A stretch of DNA of 64,000 nt from Brachionus rotundiformis (Eukaryota > Rotifera > Eurotatoria > Ploima > Brachionidae), in contig JAESIW010000118.1 in NCBI GenBank assembly GCA_016802295.1, positions 567,727 to 631,726 on the forward strand, written 5' to 3'. A program made the position numbers and the translations under genes. Below are positions 57,551-64,000 of this stretch, piece after piece. How positions within the stretch are numbered: position 1 is the first letter of the stretch; each line of letters opens with the position of its first letter. The notes beneath the pieces were generated by a model. It saw only the letters and a program-made list of their open reading frames with translations, searched no databases and was not told the origin of the DNA.

Positions 57551-58914
57551 ACGATAAAAAAAGAAACAAATAAAAAAAATAAATGAATTTTTTCTATGAT
57601 CTTTTTCTTCACATCCACAGAATCACTTCATTATTATTTTTGCAAAAAAAGGCTGTAGCAGTGTTCAAGAACCCACTATAATATTTATTTATCTGTCGTT
57701 TTCTAAAAAAAAGGATTAATATATTTTTGGAGAGCATCAAATCAAACCAAAGATTCCGGATAACATAAATGTAATTCTCCCAAGATTGGTGTAATACTTT
57801 GGGCTTCGGTAACTAAAAAGAAAAAAAGAACATGACTAATATTAAATTTCATAAAATGTACGGACAAGTTGTATTGGTATCACTCATTTTCCTCGTAATA
57901 AAAGTTTTTTTATCTTGAATATAATCTAAAATTAAAAAAGGGTAATTTTCTATTAGAATAAAAAAAATTAAAAAAATAGAAATTGGCTTTGAAAACACTA
58001 GGCTTTGTCAACCAGATAATAATTTTACTCAGATATTACTATTTTACTTAATTTAGTCAAAAGATCAACACTTCACTTTGCTAAAGGTAAAAATAATTGT
58101 AGAACGAAACTTTGAAAACATAAGCCTTTTTTTTTATTATTATATCACTTTTATTGTTTAACGTAATTTATTTAAATGCTTAATTGACTAAAAAATTATT
58201 TATAAATTTTCAAATTTTAAAATAATTGTTACGCTCTTTCTTTTATTTATTACTCAGATATATTGCTTTTTATTCTCAATGTCTAATTGTACGAAGTCGA
58301 ATAAATGACATAACTATTGTCTGTTTCCACATCTTTTCTTAAAAAAAATTATTTTTATTTATTTTATTTTTGATCCCATATTAATGATATTGATAATTCT
58401 ATAGAATCTTCAAAGAATCCATATTTATTCCGATTTCCGGTTAAATGAATAACTAATAATAACTTGTTACATTCAATTTTTCTTTTTAGGGTGAATCTGA
58501 ATTTTTTTCACGAAAATCTTCAAAATGCAATCTCGTACAAATTTTGTAAATACAAGAAGTAATCGATACATACTTAGAAAAGAATTCCTTTAAAGTTGTT
58601 TACGTTAGATTAACTTCTTCACAAATAAAATTGTTGAAGAATGGAGCCAATTAACAAATTATGAGAGTCAATATTTTCACTGAGCTGTTCTTAGGAATCT
58701 TGGAAACAAATTAAAACCAGGCAAGTATACACTAAATAATCTTACCTTAATAAATTGACTCAAATCCTGAATTGTTAGGCTCAATTTATTTATTATTAAA
58801 TTAATAATGCTCATTACCAAGTACATTATGGACAGAGACTCACTGGATTCAATGTAGCTTTGCTTTTAAGCAGTTTACAATTTTAAAGTTAAAAGTAAAT
58901 GGTTATGTTTGGTT
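57551..58914. other. Mostly AT-rich DNA with one exon-like patch
   Basis: A minus-strand patch near 57740-57820 reads TEAQSITPILGELHLCYPES after a CTTTTTAG acceptor and may belong to the gene remnant on its left. The rest shows nothing I can support. Confidence 0.35.
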
Positions 58915-59800
58915 ACTTTTATCTAGTTTGACCTCTATCCAGCAGTCAACTAAAAGAGGCGCTAAAATGCTTGTAGAACTCATTCAAATCGATGACATTT
59001 TTATCATTAGTTATTCTTTTGCAAATGTGAAGTGGAAGTTGATTTGTTTGCTACTGGTCCTGGTTGAGTATCCAGCTTTTGGTGTTCGAAATTAGAGTTG
59101 GTTCAGTGTGGCTATTTTTGTATTCTTTGGAAATAATTGACAAAAATTTTTGAAGCCTTGTGAGAACATTGTAGCGCTATGACCGTGTTTACGAAAAATC
59201 AAGCGGATCATTTTTCGATACTCGCTTAGAGTTGTGGTTAACACTGGTTTTGGATATTGTCAAATATTGTGTAAGCGTTTAACTTGACCAATTCTGGCAA
59301 ATGCTCACGCAGAATGTCCAATATTTTGAGTGAAGTTTATTTGATGTTGTCTGTGTTATATGTGTCATAGCACAAGACAAGTAAACAGCAATTAGATAAT
59401 AGAATGGTTTTAGCATTCGTGCATTGGAAAGATTGGCAAAAGAATAAGAGTTTTGAATTGATGGATAGCACTTTCTCTTACTTTGTAGTCACGGTCATTT
59501 AATAAAGGAAAAACATTTTCAAGAAGAAAGAAAAATTTAAGACGAATTAGATCATGGTTATGAACTATCTTTTCCCGGAGACTGTTCAATGCGTCAAGTT
59601 TGACCGATTGGTTCAAGTGTCTCAAGTGAGCGAGCAGTTCTTCCCATGTGAGATTGCGCTGTGACACTGAAACTTCTTTCTCTTGAAATTGTTGCTTAAT
59701 ATTTAGTGTCTTGGCTTTAAAATAGCTCTGGTCTCATTTTGGTTTTTGGGAAGTTTCTTTTACGCAAAAAAACAAGTTTCCCTAAAAAGATATCTTTACC
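58915..59800 (-). pseudogene. TEX10 / IPI1-like pseudogene fragment
   Basis: The best-preserved part, about 59716-59410, reads FKAKTLNIKQQF, QRNLTWEELLAHLRHLNQSV, KLDALNSLRE and VFPLLNDRDYKVRESAI, which follows the N-terminus of TEX10/IPI1 (Rix1 complex, 60S ribosome maturation). A KLPKNQNETRA block just upstream is out of frame by a short indel. Downstream, TSLKILDILREHLPELVK and later LLVDCWIEVKLDKS can be read only across stops. The fragment lacks the true start and the C-terminal half, so it is a broken copy. The parent gene is not in this window. Confidence 0.65.
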
Positions 59801-60410
59801 ATTATAAGATGCATGATGAGCTCCAAGCAAATTGGAACACTTTAATGCATCTTGATCAAGCGTTATTCGATTAATAGATAGCCTGTTTGGCTGATGCAAT
59901 TTTTGGCTCATTTGTCATGGCATCCAACCGTATCTTCTTAATTCGACTGCTGTTTTAAAGGAAAATTTTCCATAGTTATCAAAACGCAAATTTTTTATAT
60001 TGTTTACTATGTTTTCAAGGTGCACCGATTCATTAGTGGTCTTGGAGCATTTGAAACATTGATAAAATTCTCTATTTACTTTTTCTTCATGTTTTAAGTT
60101 AAAACATTTAACTAAAAATATACTATTTGAATAATTTGTGTTTATTAGACTGAATTTAGATACTTTCGAAACACTGGCCTGATCACATTTGTCAAATAAA
60201 GTAACACGGACTGTATTGTCTACAATTGAGTAGACTCTTACTTTTAGATTCTGTTTAGAATACAATACAGTGCTGTTTTCGTTCAGAGCTTGTTCTGATA
60301 TTGCTTTTTCTAATAAGATGAGTATATCTAGCTGATGATTTGCCAGCTCACAGCGTATTAGCTTAAATATTATTTTAATAATTTTATCGTAAATATTTTA
60401 AAATAAGCCT
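59717..60410 (-). pseudogene. Unassigned reading frame with in-frame stop, upstream of the TEX10-like fragment
   Basis: A minus-strand frame is open from about 60410 to a TGA at 59917-59915 and then continues in the same frame, after one codon, to a stop at 59717. It reads ELANHQLDILILLEKAI, LKVRVYSIVDNTVRVTLFDK, KVNREFYQCFKCSKTTNES and, after the stop, a region that overlaps the TEX10-like fragment in another frame. The beta-strand-rich middle weakly recalls a tudor-type barrel. No family is recognised. It may be one decayed chimeric or retrocopied segment. Confidence 0.35.
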
Positions 60411-60699
60411 TAGTGTTAAATATTGATTAAAATAATTTAATTCAATTTTGGCTGAATTTATCTAATAGCTGATTCTGTATTTTAAATTTTATCAATTTTT
60501 AAGTTTAATTACCGCTAAGCGATAGTAATGGTTCTTAAATTACAGTTGCTGAAAACCTTTTTGTTATTGAGTAATTTTTCCTAATTCATTTATATTCATA
60601 TCATCAAAATTAAGTGATAAATGATCTAATCATTCAAATTTGATCAATTTTTGCTTTAGAAAATGCCACCAAAAACAAAAAAACAAATCGCTACTTAAA

Positions 60700-61925
60700 A
60701 AATATTAATGCTAGGTATTTCAAGAATAGAGATTTTTTTGACTAAAAATGACTCGTTACATTCTTGGATTGATCAACCCTCTTGCATCCGTAATTTTTTA
60801 AAAGCAGATGATTTATATGACTTTTCAGCAATTTGCTACCGCCCTACCCCAAAAAATCAAGGGTGTCAGTATGAACAGCAAAAAACAAAAATAAACAGTT
60901 ATACTCAAACAGTGAACCCTGGTTCATCAAACGTATTAAACATTATCAGTCAAAATATCACTTGGAACAATGTTGCAGATTTAATTTGAATTTTTGCCGA
61001 TAAAATTGGGGATTGGAATGCTATTCATTTTAGAATATTTAGCGTTATTATTTATCTAATTTTGCGTATTTTAACCGTTTCTTTTGAATCTGCTAGATCA
61101 ATAATTTGAATTTGATGAATATTTAGATATGTCATGAATGGGTAAAACAATTGTAGAAGAAGACGACCTTTGTGTTATTTAAGAAAAAAAAGAAGATCAT
61201 ACAAGAAGATTTTGTTTTATGAAATGTTTCCAAGATTGGAATTAGAAGCTAAAGCATTTATCTAAATGTTGTCAAAAAGAAGGTTCATTTGATGCAAAAG
61301 CATTAGAAAATTTTGTTAACAAAAGATACCGAGAAATGGTTACAAAAAACAATTTAGATGATGATGAACTACTAAGATACTATGAAAGTTGTAGAACTGA
61401 CTTGCTTAAATGGAAAGCAAAATGGAGCAAGAAAACAAATCGTCCTTATTTTGAAGGTCATGAACGCGACGACGTTGTGATTGAACGAAAAAAGTTTATT
61501 GTAAATATGCTTGACTCGAAAGACTCATATTATTATCCAATAATAAACGAATCTCGCGAGTATGCTTGGCTGGAACCAATGCGAAAAAAAAAAATATTGA
61601 TTTCACATGATGAGTCAATATTCAGATCTGGAGAAATGTCCGGCTATCGCTTGATACTTCCAGATAATCCTCCTTTTTTCAACAAAGGTAAAGGCCGACG
61701 CATAATGATCTCAATATTTTTGGTTCAATCAGATTCAACAGACTTGTTCGAGTTGGATGAACACGAATATTGTTAAGCGCTTTATCCAAATCTTGAAGCT
61801 CGAGATGATGATATTAATTATTATCCGAGAACAGCAAATGCCTGGATCGAACCAAAAAAAGATAAAAATTTTGATAATCAAGTGATTCATGCTTTTTATC
61901 TTGGTGTAAAGTCTCGATCTGGACT
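60700..61925 (+). mobile_element. Degenerate DDE transposase (GHER-D-VV family, Tc1-like group)
   Basis: The clearest part, 61336-61776, reads KWSKKTNRPYFEGHERDDVV, ERKKFIVNML and, after a Tyr/Pro-rich spacer, ILISHDESIFRSGEMSGYR, PPFFNKGKGRRIMISIFLVQ. This pattern (GHER.DVV...HDE..F...GKG..IMVS.F) belongs to a DDE transposase group common in fungi and some invertebrates. The N-terminal part at 60708-61300 and the segment after 61776 are broken by stops. It is cut on the right by the LTR element. Confidence 0.6.
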
Positions 61926-61929
61926 TTAG

Positions 61930-62112
61930 GGATTTAAGCCAAGTAATAAATAGAACAATTAAATTTAGTTAAAGTTTATTTAAATGGAATCCAAAGTTAT
62001 AACAAATAGTTAGTGTTTTATATAGTAGCTAGAACGTGTGTTTTAGCTGCAGTCAATCGAAGAGCATGCAACTCTAAGTAAAATAGAGGAAGTCAAGACT
62101 TGGGTCTTAACA
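61930..62112 (-). repeat. Probable 3' LTR (about 180 bp)
   Basis: On the minus strand a TGTTAAG start follows the polypurine tract. Within it are a TATATAAAA element near 62020 and an AATAAA near 61980, in the order expected for U3-R. The far boundary near 61930 is estimated from a CTTAA-like inverted match. The 5' LTR is not in the window, so it cannot be confirmed here. Confidence 0.5.
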
Positions 62113-62127
62113 TACCTTCCCCTTTTA
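62113..62127 (-). promoter_or_regulatory. Polypurine tract of the LTR element
   Basis: AAAAGGGGAAGG on the minus strand lies directly before the TG of the putative 3' LTR. It is the usual primer site for plus-strand DNA synthesis. Confidence 0.6.
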
Positions 62128-62264
62128 CTAGCAAAGAGTTCCAGCCTCTTAATTTTCGACCTTACTAATAAAACCACTAAAAAAAACAAAACAACAAACA
62201 AAAAAAAAAAAAACAAAAGAAACACAAAAAAATGGAGACTCACACAGTTAAAGAGGACTCTGTG

Positions 62265-63131
62265 TTAGTAGTCGTGGGCTAACTGCGAACGGCACACTGG
62301 GCAACGTTCTCGGACGTCACGATCGGAGTTGCGGACGTACCCGTACATACAATCCTCGCACATGAGGTGTCCGCATTGCGTCGAGACGATTGAAGGGCAG
62401 TTTTCGAACTGCTCGAGGCACACTGCACATGGTCCTCCAATTAATCGATGGGCCTTTGTCGTTGGTGGCCTGGGAAGTTGTCTGATCGACACAAAGTTCG
62501 ATCTTTGGACTGGCTGTTGGCTTCCGGTGACCTGTCTTTGGACTTGCGATGGCCATGGTTGGTTTCCTTGTTCGGTTAGGAGATCACGCACCAAATCTCG
62601 ACTGTTGTTCAGTTGTGCCTGCAGTTGTTGTTGGTTGAGTTCCAATCGGCTGACTTGATTTTGCAAGTCATTTATCAGCTGGCGGCTCTCTGCCAATTCA
62701 GTTTCAGCATTGGAAGCCCGCTGATTGGCAGCTTCAGTCTCCAGTCGCTGTTGTTGGCACTGTCTGGTGCTCTGTTCGAGCTTTCGCTTTTCTTCGCAAA
62801 GCTCCTCCATCAACCGAGACACCCTTGGGGTCACTGACTCCTCCTGTCGATGGTGATTGATCGTGGTCGGACGTGGGTTAATCTCGAACCAGATTTTGGT
62901 TTCGGGGATACCGACTTTGTTTAGGAAGTCGGTGGCTTCCTGGTGTATTAAGCTGTCCTGATATCTTAGGAAAGCGTAATTTGTCTTGTGGAAACCCCGG
63001 TTAGGACCCATTCTTAGCCATTTGATCGGACCGAACTTCTGTTTATATTTGTCCAACTCTTCTCGGAGTATTTCGTTTGCATTAAGTACATTCGGGACGC
63101 CGTGTACCATAATGTCGTGTTCGTCTTGCAT
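62265..63131 (-). CDS. Third ORF of the LTR element: RRM-like, coiled-coil and C3HC4 RING protein, 288 aa
   Basis: Residues about 6-90 resemble an RNA-recognition motif (RNP2-like IMVHGVP, RNP1-like NYAFLRYQ). Residues about 110-190 form a Gln/Glu/Arg/Leu-rich coiled coil. Residues about 236-284 are a C3HC4 RING finger with all eight ligands (CAVC, a 14-residue spacer, CGH, C-x2-C, a 15-residue spacer, CPVC) and end in RSQLAHDY. RING proteins usually act as E3 ubiquitin ligases. It lies between pol and the polypurine tract, where some gypsy elements carry env, and is read in the same direction. GC content is much higher than in surrounding DNA. It could be a captured host gene or an element-specific regulator. 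The start at 63131 is the first Met before the RRM-like part. Confidence 0.85.
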   Translation of the reverse strand: MQDEHDIMVHGVPNVLNANEILREELDKYKQKFGPIKWLRMGPNRGFHKTNYAFLRYQDSLIHQEATDFLNKVGIPETKIWFEINPRPTTINHHRQEESVTPRVSRLMEELCEEKRKLEQSTRQCQQQRLETEAANQRASNAETELAESRQLINDLQNQVSRLELNQQQLQAQLNNSRDLVRDLLTEQGNQPWPSQVQRQVTGSQQPVQRSNFVSIRQLPRPPTTKAHRLIGGPCAVCLEQFENCPSIVSTQCGHLMCEDCMYGYVRNSDRDVRERCPVCRSQLAHDY

Positions 63132-63361
63132 TTTTCGATTTTAATGATTTTGATTTTAAAATTTAAAATTTTAAATTTTAGTGGTTATTGGAAAATTGCT
63201 TTGTAAAAATTAATAATTTGTGTCAGATTTAACTTAACATTTTGATTCATATTTTAATAGAAAAAGAAAAGGTTCTTCTGGATTACTCCTCCTTTTGTTT
63301 TTACATCATAACTAGAAACTATACAAAATATTATAAAATAACTAATTATTTAGAAAACAGT

Positions 63362-64000
63362 TCAATGAAAATTAGTATCCTTACCTATCCACCGGTTTAA
63401 TTGAGCGTTTGCTCCTCCTAAGAAGGTCTTGTCGATTACTAATCTTCTTTTGAAAATAGTGGTTTGGTTGAAATGTCTCATCCTCATCATCAGTTGATTC
63501 CAAAACTGACTCGATTGTGATACCAAATCTTTATTCGAATTAAATTCAGCAATTTCTTGGGCGTTACTTTGGATGGCAGTATCAATTTTGCTTGGCATAT
63601 TTTTAGTCGATTTAGTCTTCACTTTTTTCTTTTTTGTCTTTTTAAATAGACTTTTCTTGTCTTTACTATCATCCTCCACTATTGAGTCGTCATGAGGTTT
63701 GAGATATGAGCCAAAGAAACGTTTTAAACGGTTATGGTGTACCAGTTTTTGTTTGGATTTTGGTTGGTTGAACCTTTTAATTTTATGGTTTACTGGGCCA
63801 ACCCTTTCCTGTTTGATAAATGGGCCTTCCCATTTGGGTGACAATTTCTTTGAGAGACCTTTCTTTATTTGTGGTTGGTTTAGCATTATCATATCGTCGA
63901 TTTTGTACTCAACGGGCTTGATATTCCTTTCATGCTGAATTCTTGATCTATTAACCATAAAATCTCTATTCTTCTCGACACTCTTATAAACCTCAGGAAG
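63362..64000 (-). CDS. C-terminal end of Ty3/gypsy pol (integrase GPY/F module and basic tail), partial
   Basis: The frame is open from the right edge. Near its N-terminal side it reads VNRSRIQHERN and KPVEYKIDDMIMLNQP, then KKLSPKWEGPFIKQERVGPVNHKI and KLVHHNRLKRFFG, the GPY/F module at the end of gypsy integrases. A Lys/Ser/Asp-rich tail of about 120 residues follows and ends IGKDTNFH. The bases GATAG|GTAAGG near the stop form a good splice-donor match, which could be used to express the following ORF. Protease, RT, RNase H and the integrase core would lie beyond 64000. Confidence 0.85.
   Translation of the reverse strand, partial: LPEVYKSVEKNRDFMVNRSRIQHERNIKPVEYKIDDMIMLNQPQIKKGLSKKLSPKWEGPFIKQERVGPVNHKIKRFNQPKSKQKLVHHNRLKRFFGSYLKPHDDSIVEDDSKDKKSLFKKTKKKKVKTKSTKNMPSKIDTAIQSNAQEIAEFNSNKDLVSQSSQFWNQLMMRMRHFNQTTIFKRRLVIDKTFLGGANAQLNRWIGKDTNFH

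Larger units (their letters stand above)
61930..64000 (-). mobile_element. Ty3/gypsy-type LTR retrotransposon, 3' part (5' part outside window)
   Basis: In minus-strand order it has the end of pol (integrase GPY/F module), an extra ORF encoding an RRM-like, coiled-coil, RING protein, a polypurine tract and a probable short 3' LTR. The bodies of the two ORFs are open, suggesting a relatively young copy. It appears inserted in the DDE transposase remnant on its left. Confidence 0.75.

Noticed and set aside
62043..62243. 66-codon hydrophobic minus-strand frame next to the LTR
   Set aside because: It is made of a T-rich run before the polypurine tract and has no protein-like composition.

Overview
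The window reads as nuclear DNA of a small invertebrate animal. It is very AT-rich, with few, compact genes whose introns are mostly 40-60 bp and AT-rich, bounded by GT..AG. Conserved eukaryotic and animal genes are present: SEC13, RPL10A, PRPF18, an ICA1/ICA69 homologue with the animal-type C-terminal motif, and an S28 serine peptidase. A pair of secreted tandem-repeat proteins resembles, from memory, the mate-recognition protein family described in Brachionus. With the orphan 7TM receptor and the many low-copy DNA and RNA transposons, a monogonont rotifer is my best guess. This is an inference, not a demonstration.

Layout. 1-12 kb: the 5' part of a long acidic gene running off the left edge (minus), a small Ser-rich gene (minus), a secreted vWA-like protein (plus) and a three-exon S28 peptidase (minus). 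13-22 kb: mostly non-coding AT-rich DNA with a dead Tc1/mariner copy, a small type I membrane protein gene and two dead LINE fragments. 22-30 kb: an orphan receptor with seven hydrophobic segments (minus), PRPF18 (minus) and four-exon RPL10A (plus), whose third intron holds two good C/D box snoRNA candidates. 30-41 kb: a broken copy of a PAM2-motif gene, ICA1, SEC13 flanked by two nearly identical tandem-repeat secreted protein genes, a second copy of the Tc1 remnant, and the intact PAM2-motif gene. 42-44 kb: a 345-bp satellite. 45-54 kb: nested mobile DNA, namely a GC-rich direct-repeat island, LINE fragments, a 6.2-kb hAT element with a full-length transposase and 101-bp subterminal repeats, then a 370-bp satellite. 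54.7-62 kb: a gene graveyard with a MULE-like transposase remnant, a TEX10/IPI1-like pseudogene, unassigned broken ORFs and a degenerate DDE transposase. 62-64 kb: the 3' part of a Ty3/gypsy-type LTR retrotransposon carrying an extra ORF that encodes an RRM-like, coiled-coil, RING protein.

The housekeeping genes serve unrelated pathways: ribosome (RPL10A and snoRNAs), splicing (PRPF18), COPII and nuclear pore (SEC13), Golgi and dense-core vesicles (ICA1), and PABP binding (PAM2 protein). They are not an operon or a pathway cluster. The most notable items are the homogenised tandem-repeat genes around SEC13, the intronic snoRNAs with a readable 18S target, and the RING-encoding third ORF of the LTR element.
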